Assembly (NCBI GenBank): GCA_020628375.1
Contig: JAHDFD010000014.1
Span: 1 to 64,000, forward strand
From: Chitinophagales bacterium
GTDB taxonomy: Bacteria; Bacteroidota; Bacteroidia; Chitinophagales; UBA2359
Direction: 5' to 3'
Length of the DNA stretch: 64,000 nt
Below, piece after piece: positions 18,318-27,291 of this stretch; the stretch's first letter is position 1; the number at the start of each line of letters is the position of its first letter. The position numbers and the translations under genes were made by a program. The notes beneath the pieces are model-generated. The model was not told the origin of the DNA, searched no databases, and saw only the letters and a program-made list of their open reading frames with translations.

Positions 18318-18540
18318 GACTTCGGCTACGTTCAGCCTTCTTCACTTATAATTAAACTTTCAAAGTTCTTTATTTATCCCATTTTGGATTATACCAAATT
18401 AACACTTCTTTTGATGAAGTTTTTGTTTTGGCTTCGGCTACGCTCAGCCTTCTTCTTTAACAATTAAACTTTCAAAGTTCTTTATTTATTATATCCCATT
18501 TTGGATTATACCAAATTTACACTTCTTTTAATGAAGTTGG
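18318..18540. repeat. Tandem duplication of the htpG 3' end (about 113 bp, two units)
   Basis: Unit 18318-18422 repeats unit 18431-18540. The inner unit contains the true end of htpG; the outer one contains a second copy of its last ten codons (NFIKRSVNLV, then stop) plus the downstream sequence up to a CTTCGGCTACG motif. The two coding tails differ only at synonymous positions that I could identify (ATT/ATC and GTA/GTT). The gap 18068-18505 holds no other gene. Confidence 0.8.
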
Positions 18541-20380
18541 TAAGTTCAGAACCTTTAAGCATGTTTTGCGATAGTAATGCCAGGTCATGTAACTGTTTTA
18601 CCATTGCCGATTGTGTTGTTTCATCTGCTTCTTCTAAAAGCTTTGCAGAAATCGGATGGTTTGAATTTACGATCAGATTGTACATTTCCGGCATGGTGTC
18701 CATACCCATTCCGTTGTACGCACTCATATCTCTATAACGACGCATTAATTCTGGCTTAGTTATCTGAACAGGCATATCTTCTGGAGAAAGCGCCTTTGTT
18801 TCTACAGTAACAGTTGAATTTTCACCCATAAGTTGTCCAAATAGGTTTTTCAGAGACTTTTCCTGATCTTCAGTTAATACTGAAGTTTGCTGCTCATCTT
18901 TCTCTACCAGATTATCTACAATATCGGCATCTACTCTTTTCAAAGTGATATTTTCGTTGTTCTGATCGAGCCATCCTACGAAATGAGGATCGATAATTGT
19001 ATTCAGCTTTATAACCTCGTAGCCTTTTGCTAAACAATTCTGAATGTATCCATCTTGTTCATCGGTATGTGTTGTATAAAGGATAACCGTTTTACCTTCT
19101 TTATCGGTTTGTGTATCTTTTACTTTTTCCGTTAGTTCTTCTAATGTGTGGAATTTATCATCCATTGTTTGTAGCAAACAGAATTTCTTTGCTTTATCAG
19201 CAAACTTTTCATTGCTTAGTATTCCATATTTAAGAAACACGCCTATGTCCTGCCATTTCTCTTCGAAGTTTTCACGATCTTTTTTGAACATTTCTTCGAG
19301 CTTACTAGCTACTTTTTTAGTAATATGTGAGCTAATACGTTTTACATTCTGATCGCCTTGTAAGTAAGAACGTGAAACATTCAATGGAATATCGGGTGAA
19401 TCGATCACACCATGTAGCAAGCCTAAGAACTCCGGGATGATCTCTTCTACATTATCGGTTACAAAAACCTGATTACAGTATAAACCGATTTTGTCTTTTT
19501 TAACCTCTACATTGTTTTTCAATTTAGGAAAATATAAAATTCCTGTTAGATTGAAAGGATAATCGACATTCAGGTGGATCCAGAATAATGGCTCGTCGAA
19601 ACTGTAAGGATATAGTTCGCGATAGAAGTTCTTATAATCTTCATCGCTCAGATCAGACGGTTTTTTAGTCCATGCCGGCGATGGGTTGTTTATAATTTTA
19701 GGTGTTGTAAATACTTCTTCTGTTTCGTTACCGTCGTCATCGGTTGTGGTTTGTTTGTTTTCTTCTTCTCCGAACTGAATTTCAACAGGTAAGAACTTAC
19801 AATATTTTTTCAGTAATTGTTCGATGCGGTGGTCTTCTAAATATTCTGTCGCATCTTCTGAAATGTGTAAGGTAATTTCTGTACCTCTTGTTGTGCGATC
19901 TCCTTCGCCTAGTTTATATTTCGGATCGCCTTCGCATTCCCATTTTACTGGTGCTGCTCCTTCCTGATGTGAAAGTGTATGAATCTCTACTTTATCGGCA
20001 ACCATAAATGCTGAGTAAAATCCTAGACCGAAATTTCCGATCACTACGGCTCCATCGTCTTTGTGTTGTTCAAGGAAATTCTGCGCTGAAGAAAAAGCAA
20101 CCTGATTAATATACTCTTCCACTTCTTCTTTAGTCATTCCGATTCCTTTATCGGAAATGGTTAAGGTTTTTGCATCTTTGTCGATGCTTACTTCAACTCG
20201 CAGATCGTCGCCTAAATCGCCTTTTACCAAACCTTTTCCTGAAAGTGTTTTTAATTTGCTTGTTGCATCAACGGCGTTAGCTACTAACTCACGTAAAAAT
20301 ATTTCCTGATCGGAGTACAGGAATTTTTTGATGATGGGAAAGATGTTTTCGACATCTGTACGTATTTGTCCTTGTTGCAT
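18506..20380 (-). CDS. htpG: Chaperone HtpG (Hsp90)
   Basis: HtpG is the bacterial Hsp90, an ATP-dependent dimeric chaperone in the cytoplasm. The 624-residue protein has the GHKL ATPase domain with ELVANAVDA (31-39), DKGIGM and GNFGLGFYSAFMVADKV, then the middle domain (SDEDYKNFYRELYP, PLFWIHLNVDYPF, FVTDN) and the C-terminal dimerisation region. The C-terminus lacks the eukaryotic MEEVD tail, as expected. The start MQQGQIRTDVENIFPIIKKFLYSDQEIFLREL is standard. Its 3' end is duplicated downstream. Confidence 0.95.
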   Translation of the reverse strand: MQQGQIRTDVENIFPIIKKFLYSDQEIFLRELVANAVDATSKLKTLSGKGLVKGDLGDDLRVEVSIDKDAKTLTISDKGIGMTKEEVEEYINQVAFSSAQNFLEQHKDDGAVVIGNFGLGFYSAFMVADKVEIHTLSHQEGAAPVKWECEGDPKYKLGEGDRTTRGTEITLHISEDATEYLEDHRIEQLLKKYCKFLPVEIQFGEEENKQTTTDDDGNETEEVFTTPKIINNPSPAWTKKPSDLSDEDYKNFYRELYPYSFDEPLFWIHLNVDYPFNLTGILYFPKLKNNVEVKKDKIGLYCNQVFVTDNVEEIIPEFLGLLHGVIDSPDIPLNVSRSYLQGDQNVKRISSHITKKVASKLEEMFKKDRENFEEKWQDIGVFLKYGILSNEKFADKAKKFCLLQTMDDKFHTLEELTEKVKDTQTDKEGKTVILYTTHTDEQDGYIQNCLAKGYEVIKLNTIIDPHFVGWLDQNNENITLKRVDADIVDNLVEKDEQQTSVLTEDQEKSLKNLFGQLMGENSTVTVETKALSPEDMPVQITKPELMRRYRDMSAYNGMGMDTMPEMYNLIVNSNHPISAKLLEEADETTQSAMVKQLHDLALLSQNMLKGSELTNFIKRSVNLV

Positions 20381-20851
20381 ATTTCAGATTTTTTATCTTT
20401 TGGTTTTATCTTATCAATCGCTGTTCCAAGTGCTTTTTGCTGACAGAATGTCTTTTTGTGGTTTCGTTGTTATGACAAGGTTTCATAGGTATGATGTGGT
20501 TATTGACATGTGGGTTCCCAATTTGGGCTGGCTTAAATTATAAAGACATTCTTACACCTTTGAAGATATTGACATTCGTTAGTATGACTTTTGTTTTGTG
20601 GGAGATGCTGACATTCGTCAGTATGACTTTAGGTTTGTTTAGTGTTTATTTAGCTGATAAGGGATTGGCTTTTTACTATAAGTATTTGTTTGTCAACAAA
20701 ATACACATTTATGATGGAATAATCTCTTTAAAATATTTAGGAAAATAGAAAAAAGTGAAGTTTTATGTTTTGTTATTTCACTTCAACTTTGGAGTGTAAT
20801 TTAATTACACACTTATAATATTTTTTAACTTTACAGCATAAACCTTTTATT
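20381..20851. other. Non-coding gap upstream of htpG with two hairpin-array units
   Basis: No convincing gene is seen; a short frame at 20491-20748 is probably chance. At 20564-20630 two units of the hairpin repeat that forms the array at 23072-23484 are present. Confidence 0.5.
20564..20630 (+). repeat. Two isolated units of the 37-bp hairpin repeat
   Basis: The units contain TTGACATTCGTTAGTATGAC and CTGACATTCGTCAGTATGAC, separated by about 40 bp. They match the unit of the array 2.5 kb away. Confidence 0.75.
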
Positions 20852-21535
20852 ATGAAATTCAATTTTTTAAGCTCTTTTGCTATTTTTCTTTTTTTACTGA
20901 TTTCTTTTACTGCTTGTGAGAAGGAAGCTTTGGTTAATGAGGTTGAGGGGAACGGTGGATTAAATGTTATCGGATTCAATTCTTCTGTGAATAGAATGGA
21001 TAATGAATACTGCGAAATTCCAGATGATGTCCCTGCTTCTATAGATTTGAAAGTTACAGATGTTACTGATAACTTAATTACTTATACGCTTTATTATACA
21101 CCTAATGATAATTATAGTGGAATTGAGGATGTTTTAAATCCTGTTTCGGTTGATGCGCTAGTTAATATTAGTCATTTTATTGAAATTAGAGGTTTTAGTG
21201 ATTGCTTACCATTTGTTCACAATAATCTTGGTTCACAATCCATTTCAGGTTGTTTGGATTTTTTTGTAATTAGAAATGATTGTGATTCTTTTTTTGTTGA
21301 TATTTCTGCTTCTGTTAATTATGGTTCATCACAATATGTTTACGATTTTTCTTTTAATACTGAAGAATCATTGATTCCGATGGGTAATGGTTATGCTGTT
21401 GACAGTGATGATGTTTCTTCAGAAAATTCGTCAATTATTAGTTGCAATACTGGAATTTTTTGTCATCCTGATTTAGGGTATTCTACTACTGGCGGGCCTG
21501 GTAATGGTCATTCATTACTTTCAATGTATCCTTAA
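20852..21535 (+). CDS. Hypothetical lipoprotein
   Basis: I do not recognise this 227-residue protein. It starts with a lipoprotein signal (LISFTACEKE, Cys near residue 23) and so is probably anchored in the envelope. The mature part is acidic and has several cysteines (CEIPDD, SDCLPF, SGCLDF, RNDC, SCNTGIFC), which could form disulfides in the periplasm or outside. The ending (GGPGNGHSLLSMYP) is glycine-rich. It faces the next gene tail to tail with a 4-bp gap. It may be lineage-specific. Confidence 0.65.
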   Translation: MKFNFLSSFAIFLFLLISFTACEKEALVNEVEGNGGLNVIGFNSSVNRMDNEYCEIPDDVPASIDLKVTDVTDNLITYTLYYTPNDNYSGIEDVLNPVSVDALVNISHFIEIRGFSDCLPFVHNNLGSQSISGCLDFFVIRNDCDSFFVDISASVNYGSSQYVYDFSFNTEESLIPMGNGYAVDSDDVSSENSSIISCNTGIFCHPDLGYSTTGGPGNGHSLLSMYP

Positions 21536-21539
21536 TCCT

Positions 21540-22991
21540 TTATAATCTACTCCCCTTTTCGTATTCATTTATTTTTTCAAAAAGCCATGATTTATATACA
21601 ATCTCATTTTCCTTTTCTATTTCTTTTTTGATTAATTTTATTTTATGACTACCATTTTTATACTTTATATCATATAGCTTATTAATATATTTAATGAAGT
21701 TATTAAACGATTTTCTGCTTTTATCAGAAATCTCTTTGTTCCTTAATAAAAAAAGTCTAAATGATTTAGTTTTATTTATGAACATTACCTCATAATTATC
21801 TAACTCAAAATATGATATTAATAATAAAGTTCTCGATATTAATTGATCTGTTATATATTGAAACTTTACTTGAGCTAGGTTTTGTAGTACTTTTTCATAT
21901 TTTTTTTCTCTCATATATATAGAGGATTTAGCAATTGATACTACATCTTCTTTGTATTCGGTTTTTAAATATTTTTTATAATTATCTACGAACGATATTG
22001 CCCATTCTGTTTTTCCCACTGCACATGCAATGTTCACAATACTATGAAAATTAGGAATTTCAATTGTGTAGTTTTTTCCTATTAATATTTTTTTTTCAGC
22101 CATGAATTTATTTAATTCATGGATTTCATTTAATGCTTCTAAATTCCCATTGTTATAATGTTTTAATAAACAAATTAATAAGATGTTACTTACATCTATT
22201 TTTTCACTATTCGATAAACTTTGATAATAATTTTTGTATGTTATTATTTTTGACTTTAATTTTTTTATTTCAAACTTTTCTTTTACTGATTCCTCATATA
22301 CTTCATAATAATACTTTAGGAACCCATCTTTACATATCTCTTTTTGATCTACCAGTTCTATTAATTTATCTATGTCAATTATTCTTCTTACTACTTGTTT
22401 ATCAATAATTTGTTCTTTTGTTATAACTGTACCTGCATTCATTATAAATCTACTGGATAAATAATGTTTTTCTAAATCACGTTCGGCTTTTCTTAATTCA
22501 TCTACATTTTTCTTTTCTTTAAAATTTGAGTGAGTTAGTTTACCCATTTTCAATTTATACAAATTCAAATAATTTTCCGCACCATCTTTTATATTCTCTG
22601 TCCATTCTTTTTCTAGTTCATCTGCTTTTTTAAAGAAGTATTTATCTAGCTTTCTATACTTTAACGCATCTAATAAAAAGAGTTCTTTTTGGCGTGGTTG
22701 GTTTTCGATCTCTTTCATTACTAAATAGTTTTCGAGTATGCTCCAAAACTTGTAAATGAGGTTATCGATTTTTTTTACTCCATTCTTTTCTTCGGGATAT
22801 AATTTTTCAGCTATTAATTCTTTTTCGATCTTGGCTTCTTCAAATTTGGGGTACTGCTTTTGTAAGTATTCGAAGAACAGCATAGTGCTTTCTACGTTCT
22901 TTGTTGAATTGGCTTCGATGTATTTTCCCCACTCTCTCATTTCAGTTGAAGACAGGGTTTTTAAAAAAACAATGAGTTTACTGTTTTTCAT
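21540..22991 (-). CDS. Hypothetical helical protein
   Basis: A 483-residue protein with no signal peptide and no membrane segment, predicted to be almost entirely alpha-helical and lysine/glutamate rich. The spacing of aromatic and small residues would fit helical repeats of the TPR type, but I cannot point to a clear consensus. Codon use is more AT-rich than in the housekeeping genes nearby. The start is followed by MKNSKLIVFLKTLSSTEMREWGKYIEA. Its promoter region is the edge of the hairpin array. No function is proposed. Confidence 0.6.
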   Translation of the reverse strand: MKNSKLIVFLKTLSSTEMREWGKYIEANSTKNVESTMLFFEYLQKQYPKFEEAKIEKELIAEKLYPEEKNGVKKIDNLIYKFWSILENYLVMKEIENQPRQKELFLLDALKYRKLDKYFFKKADELEKEWTENIKDGAENYLNLYKLKMGKLTHSNFKEKKNVDELRKAERDLEKHYLSSRFIMNAGTVITKEQIIDKQVVRRIIDIDKLIELVDQKEICKDGFLKYYYEVYEESVKEKFEIKKLKSKIITYKNYYQSLSNSEKIDVSNILLICLLKHYNNGNLEALNEIHELNKFMAEKKILIGKNYTIEIPNFHSIVNIACAVGKTEWAISFVDNYKKYLKTEYKEDVVSIAKSSIYMREKKYEKVLQNLAQVKFQYITDQLISRTLLLISYFELDNYEVMFINKTKSFRLFLLRNKEISDKSRKSFNNFIKYINKLYDIKYKNGSHKIKLIKKEIEKENEIVYKSWLFEKINEYEKGSRL

Positions 22992-23071
22992 TTCTTATAA
23001 TAAATGGGTTACTACAATTTTAAGAGGCTTGCACAAATGTAGTTTGTTTTGGGGGTTTGTTGCAAATTCGA

Positions 23072-23484
23072 GGGGATACTGACATGCGCTAGTATGACTC
23101 GCTGGTTGTAGGAGATACTGGCATGCGCCGGTATGACTCTCGTTGGTTTGTGGGAGATACTGACATTCGTCAGTATGACTCGTGGTTGTGGGGATACTGA
23201 CATGCGTCAGTATGACTCGCGGTTGTGGGGATACTGGCATTCGTCAGTATAACTCGTGGTTGTGGGGATACTGACATGCGTCAGTATGACTCGTGGTTGT
23301 GGGGATACTGGCATTCGTCAGTATAACTCGTGGTTGTGGGGATACTGACATGCGTCAGTATGACTCGTGGTTGTGGGGATACTGGCATTCTTCGGTATGA
23401 CACTTGTTGGTTGTAGGAGATACTGACATGCGTCAGTATAACTCGCGGGTTGTAGGGGATACTGACATTCGTCGGTATGACTTG
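23072..23484 (+). repeat. Tandem array of about 11 hairpin units, period about 37 bp
   Basis: Each unit contains ATACTGAC-ATGC-GTCAGTAT or a close variant, followed by GACTCGTGGTTGTGGGG. Four consecutive units form an exact two-unit duplication (74 bp). Variants keep the ability to pair, for example ATACTGGC with GCCGGTAT using a G-T pair. The array lies between the start of the hypothetical gene at 22991 and the stop of the PorP/SprF gene at 23499. The apparent short reading frames in it are by-products of the repeat. Confidence 0.9.
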
Positions 23485-23498
23485 GAGAATCTATGGTA

Positions 23499-24584
23499 TT
23501 ATAGCCTTGGGCAGTAAACTGGTGGTCCTCCTTTGCGTTGCATGTTTTGACGGTAATTGATATTATAGCTTAATGCTATTTCAAATGCTCCATTTCTGTC
23601 TGTTGCTACTTTCAGATCTGACATGTTTATATCATAAGCTACTGAGGCTGTTATTCTTTCTACTTCAATACTTGCTTGTAAAATGAATGCGTCTGTTTTT
23701 GATATTCCAGTGTCTTTTGCAGTGTTTCTATTAAATCTTATTCCTGCTGATAGTAAAACGGCATTTAATATTTGTGATCTGTTATTTTCTAAAAAGACAT
23801 AACGCATTCCTGCCAATAGGTCTGTTTTCAAATAATTACCTTCTCTGAAAAAATATGCTCTTGGTACCACATCTATTAAGTTTGCTACTTTAATACTTGC
23901 TCCTGCTTGTATTCCGATTCTTAATGGAATACTCGATTGATCTACACTTTCAACTCTATTTTGTCGCACTCCTTGTATCCTTCCTAAAGACGCTCCACCA
24001 AAAATGTAATTGCGCATATCTGTTATTCTGTAATACATTCCACCTATTGAATACAATAAACCCCAATTTGAATTGGCATCTATTACTTCAGAAAGATTAC
24101 TTGCATTGAAAACTCCATCGTTATATTGTTCATCGAATTGAGCATTACTCAAATCTAATTTTTGCTGATTCAACCCTCCTTGAATTCCCAGGGATATAAA
24201 GTGTTTTCCTTCCCCAAAAATATTCAGATTATAACCTGCCGTTAATAACACTGCATTATTTGATATGCTTACTGTTCCAGCTTTATCATTGTAAAAACTC
24301 AATCCGCCACTGATCCAATCGCCCTGACTTAAGCCTTGTACAATTTTTGCATCTGCAGATACGGATACCGTTTTAAAGTTATTGTTCGTGATACTTGACC
24401 ATTGTGATCTGTATATTCCCCCTACTCTAACATCACCACTAAATAAACCCGTATAAGCTGGATTGGTTAATAAAGGAACCATTGAGTTCTGACTGAAATG
24501 CAGGCTTTGAGCTTTAGTTTCTTCTTTTGATAAGATCACTAAATTCAATATTATTAGAATGGCTGTTAAATATACTTTCTTCAT
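23499..24584 (-). CDS. PorP/SprF family type IX secretion-associated outer-membrane protein
   Basis: A 361-residue outer-membrane protein of the PorP/SprF family. It has a signal peptide (about 1-25) and the family opening LHFSQNSMVPLLTNPAYTGLF, then repeated beta-strand segments such as GDWISGGLSFYNDKAGT. SprF-type proteins work with the type IX secretion system to place a partner adhesin on the cell surface. The partner is probably the upstream gene, which encodes a protein with a type B sorting domain and starts 33 bp away on the same strand. The array of hairpins follows the stop. Confidence 0.9.
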   Translation of the reverse strand: MKKVYLTAILIILNLVILSKEETKAQSLHFSQNSMVPLLTNPAYTGLFSGDVRVGGIYRSQWSSITNNNFKTVSVSADAKIVQGLSQGDWISGGLSFYNDKAGTVSISNNAVLLTAGYNLNIFGEGKHFISLGIQGGLNQQKLDLSNAQFDEQYNDGVFNASNLSEVIDANSNWGLLYSIGGMYYRITDMRNYIFGGASLGRIQGVRQNRVESVDQSSIPLRIGIQAGASIKVANLIDVVPRAYFFREGNYLKTDLLAGMRYVFLENNRSQILNAVLLSAGIRFNRNTAKDTGISKTDAFILQASIEVERITASVAYDINMSDLKVATDRNGAFEIALSYNINYRQNMQRKGGPPVYCPRL

Positions 24585-24617
24585 CTCCTTTTTTATCTCT
24601 TTTGCGATTGGCTATTT

Positions 24618-25769
24618 TTATCTTATCAGATTTATATCTCCTTTCTTTAATTGCTCTGCTCCTTCTTCTTCCGTTTTATATAATAGTTGATAGAAATAGA
24701 TTCCTGCATTCAGTTTTTGTCCTTTGCCATCATATCCGTCCCAGCCAGTATTCTGATCTTCCGTTTCAAATACCTTTGCTCCCCATCTGTCAAATATTTT
24801 AAAATTCAAACTGAATAAAGAGTCAGCTCTTACATATACGATATCGTTCAATTGATCTTCATTAGGCGTGAATACATTTGGTATGAAGATATTAGTAAAT
24901 GCAATATTACCTGTATCAGGCGGTAGGATTAACGGTGGTTCTGCTATTACAAAGGTTTCAGGTTCAGCTTCACATCCATTCGGATCATTATATCCAATAC
25001 TTATGTTTGTTCCTGCAGTTAGGGTTGAAACATCTATTGTGTCATTTGTTAATTGTGTTCCGTTAAGGAAGAAATCTCCTCCTGCTGGATCTGCCTCTAA
25101 TACATACGCTAATTGATCTGTAAATAATGTATCTTCTGTATTATTTATTTGTGGCGTTTCGTTTACGTTCACAAATACAGTATCTGATGTAACACATCCA
25201 AATCCATATATATACACAATTGTATCCGTAGTTCCATTATTTACACTTGGATCATAAACTGGTGGTATTGTGTTATCCCCGTTTATTGAGACTATTGGTG
25301 TTACTGTTTGACTTACTCCATTTACATCTATAGTTACAGTCGGTACTGTTATACCAAATGCACTTTCTTCTTCACAATAACTTGAGTTTAGATTTATTGT
25401 ATTTAGATCTAATTCTGGGCTTTGTGGTATTACACTTAACGTTAAATTATAAATACAAGAAGTACCATTTATATTCATTTCATATTCAACATTAAATCCT
25501 ATTCCTCCAATTGGGGCTTGTGAGGGATCGAAAACATTTCCGATTAACGCTGTTGCCATTGCAGGGTCATTTGATGTAAATGTTCCTATTGGAAATCCAT
25601 TTTGTATAAATTGTTCTAGATTCGTAATTCCCTCATTCTCACAAAATGACCAACTTGTTGAATTTGTATAAAAATTGAATAAATCATTTTCATCTGGACA
25701 TTGTGCTGCTAAGTTTAATGTTGCTATTAAACTTAACATTGTGCTCAATAATATTTTGGCTACTTTCAT
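24618..25769 (-). CDS. Secreted protein with type IX type B (CHU_C) sorting domain
   Basis: A 383-residue secreted protein. I take the ATG at 25769 as the start because it gives a clean signal peptide (MKVAKILLSTMLSLIATLNLAAQ); two in-frame Met codons upstream would add non-signal residues. The C-terminal domain has the CHU_C pattern: FIPNVFTPNEDQLND, FKIFDRWGAKVFET, WDGYDGKGQKLNAGIYFYQL. The middle part is Thr/Asn/Asp rich and looks like surface beta-domains. It is likely exported through type IX secretion with help from the adjacent PorP/SprF protein, forming a two-gene unit. Confidence 0.9.
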   Translation of the reverse strand: MKVAKILLSTMLSLIATLNLAAQCPDENDLFNFYTNSTSWSFCENEGITNLEQFIQNGFPIGTFTSNDPAMATALIGNVFDPSQAPIGGIGFNVEYEMNINGTSCIYNLTLSVIPQSPELDLNTINLNSSYCEEESAFGITVPTVTIDVNGVSQTVTPIVSINGDNTIPPVYDPSVNNGTTDTIVYIYGFGCVTSDTVFVNVNETPQINNTEDTLFTDQLAYVLEADPAGGDFFLNGTQLTNDTIDVSTLTAGTNISIGYNDPNGCEAEPETFVIAEPPLILPPDTGNIAFTNIFIPNVFTPNEDQLNDIVYVRADSLFSLNFKIFDRWGAKVFETEDQNTGWDGYDGKGQKLNAGIYFYQLLYKTEEEGAEQLKKGDINLIR

Positions 25770-26166
25770 CTCAATTTTTCTTATTCCAAACATTGTTCCT
25801 AATGTCCTTTTTTCCTTCTGCAAATTTAATTTTTAACTTTTGAGTTTTAAGGACTTCTTATAAACAATATTTATACGAGTTCTTAACGTTTCTTAAGTAA
25901 TATTATTTTTTTAGTTATGTTAAAGCCTTTTGTATTCTAAAACGACCTTTTTGTTCTTGTTTTAATATTGTTTCGATATTCTTTTTAATGTTTAAGAAGA
26001 TCTTTGATATAGACGTAGCAATGCTACCTCTGTACATTGTAAAATAATTATATGAAAAAATTCTTTACCAAGTCTATTTCAATATGGAAACTTCAAAATA
26101 CGTTTTGTCCGCTTTTGTATTGGCTTTACTTATTTCTCCTTTAACTTCGTTCCTAAACTTTTTTAT
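25770..26166. other. Non-coding AT-rich gap
   Basis: This is the divergent region between the sorting-domain protein and the DUF4837 lipoprotein gene. Very short frames (30-32 codons) at 26053-26168 overlap the next start and are probably not genes. No clear operator is seen. Confidence 0.45.
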
Positions 26167-27234
26167 ATGCGTTATTCAATAGTATTTTTCTTTTTTCTTA
26201 TTCTTTTATCTTTTTCGGCTTGTAATTCTTCCGATAGTTCAAAGCGTTCTACCAAGCAAAAAAGTCTTCCCGATTCTGCTGGACAAATCGACGAGGTTTT
26301 AGTTGTTATGGATGATAATGAATGGAAAGGAGAATTAGGGAAAGTAATACGTGAAATCCTGGCTGAGGATTATCCTGGTTTGCCACAGATCGAGCCTCGA
26401 TTCGATTTGGTTCATATTCCTTTTAAAGCTTTTAAGAATCTTTTCAGAAGATCGAGTACTATTGTTTTTGTTTCCCCTAGTAATTGTGAAACCGATCTTT
26501 GTAATCACGTGAAAGAAGCATTTTCTCATTATTCAAAGCAAGGAAGCGATTTTCTTATTTCTTTTAAAGATGTTTATGCTCGTCCTCAAAAGGTAATTTA
26601 TTTGAGTGCACCTGATGCAAGTGGTTTAGCAAGTAATATATTAGTGAATAATGACCGTATATTAAAAGCTGTTTCTGAAGTTGAGAATAATAAAGCTTAT
26701 CGTGCTGCTTATGCTTCCAGAACAAATGAAAGTTTTTCAGAAGTTGTAAAAAAATATTTCCACCTTGATTGTCCTATTCCAAAAAGTTACAGAAGAGTTG
26801 TTGATACTGATAGCTTAATTTGGTTCAGACAAGATATTGAAGGCGCTGTTAGCAACTTAGTGTTTCACGTGAAACAATTACCAAGTGGTTATAATGACGA
26901 TTTTGACTTACCTTCTTTTGCGATGCAAGCTCGGAATGAATATGGTAAAGAATATGTATTAAGTGAAACCAAAGGCTCTTATATGGTTATTGATACTGTT
27001 TTTTCTCCTATACAAGAAAAACATAGTATTGACAATAAAGCTGTTTTAGAAAGTCGCGGCTTATGGTATTTGAGCAAGGATTATATGGGAGGTCCTTTTT
27101 TGAACTATGCCTATGTTGATGAAGCCAGACAAAAAGTAATTCTAATGGATGCTTGGGTTTACGCGCCTCAGTTTAAAAAGCGTCCTCAGATAAGACGCTT
27201 AGAAGAAATTATGAATCGCGTTAAGTTTCTATAA
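26167..27234 (+). CDS. DUF4837 family lipoprotein
   Basis: A 355-residue lipoprotein with the signal MRYSIVFFFFLILLSFSAC (Cys19). The mature part matches DUF4837, a Bacteroidota family of unknown role: GQIDEVLVVMDDNEWKGELG, the EPRFDLVHIPFKAFKNLF block and SRGLWYLSKDYMGGPFLNY. The coding sequence contains a perfect parS site at 26861-26876, so part of the sequence is probably constrained for chromosome partition as well as protein. A bidirectional terminator follows. Confidence 0.85.
   Translation: MRYSIVFFFFLILLSFSACNSSDSSKRSTKQKSLPDSAGQIDEVLVVMDDNEWKGELGKVIREILAEDYPGLPQIEPRFDLVHIPFKAFKNLFRRSSTIVFVSPSNCETDLCNHVKEAFSHYSKQGSDFLISFKDVYARPQKVIYLSAPDASGLASNILVNNDRILKAVSEVENNKAYRAAYASRTNESFSEVVKKYFHLDCPIPKSYRRVVDTDSLIWFRQDIEGAVSNLVFHVKQLPSGYNDDFDLPSFAMQARNEYGKEYVLSETKGSYMVIDTVFSPIQEKHSIDNKAVLESRGLWYLSKDYMGGPFLNYAYVDEARQKVILMDAWVYAPQFKKRPQIRRLEEIMNRVKFL
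26861..26876. promoter_or_regulatory. parS site 1 (ParB binding)
   Basis: TGTTTCACGTGAAACA is a perfect 16-bp match to the conserved bacterial parS consensus. It lies inside the DUF4837 coding region. Two identical sites occur within 3.3 kb. Confidence 0.92.
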
Positions 27235-27241
27235 TAAAAAA

Positions 27242-27269
27242 GGGCTGTACTTGAAATTAAGTACAGCCC
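27242..27269. terminator. Bidirectional terminator between the DUF4837 gene and dnaN
   Basis: GGGCTGTACTT pairs perfectly with AAGTACAGCCC. It has A residues on the left and T residues on the right, so it can end transcription from both convergent genes. Confidence 0.92.
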
Positions 27270-27291
27270 TTTTTTATTTCAGATTTAGTTT

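Noticed and set aside
22995-23240. Short proteins encoded across the hairpin array
   Set aside because: They arise because the repeat lacks stops in some frames. The 37-bp period is not a multiple of three, and the composition is repetitive.
23072-23484. CRISPR array
   Set aside because: The units are short, palindromic through most of their length, and the intervening sequences are nearly identical to each other. There are no unique spacers and no cas genes in the window.
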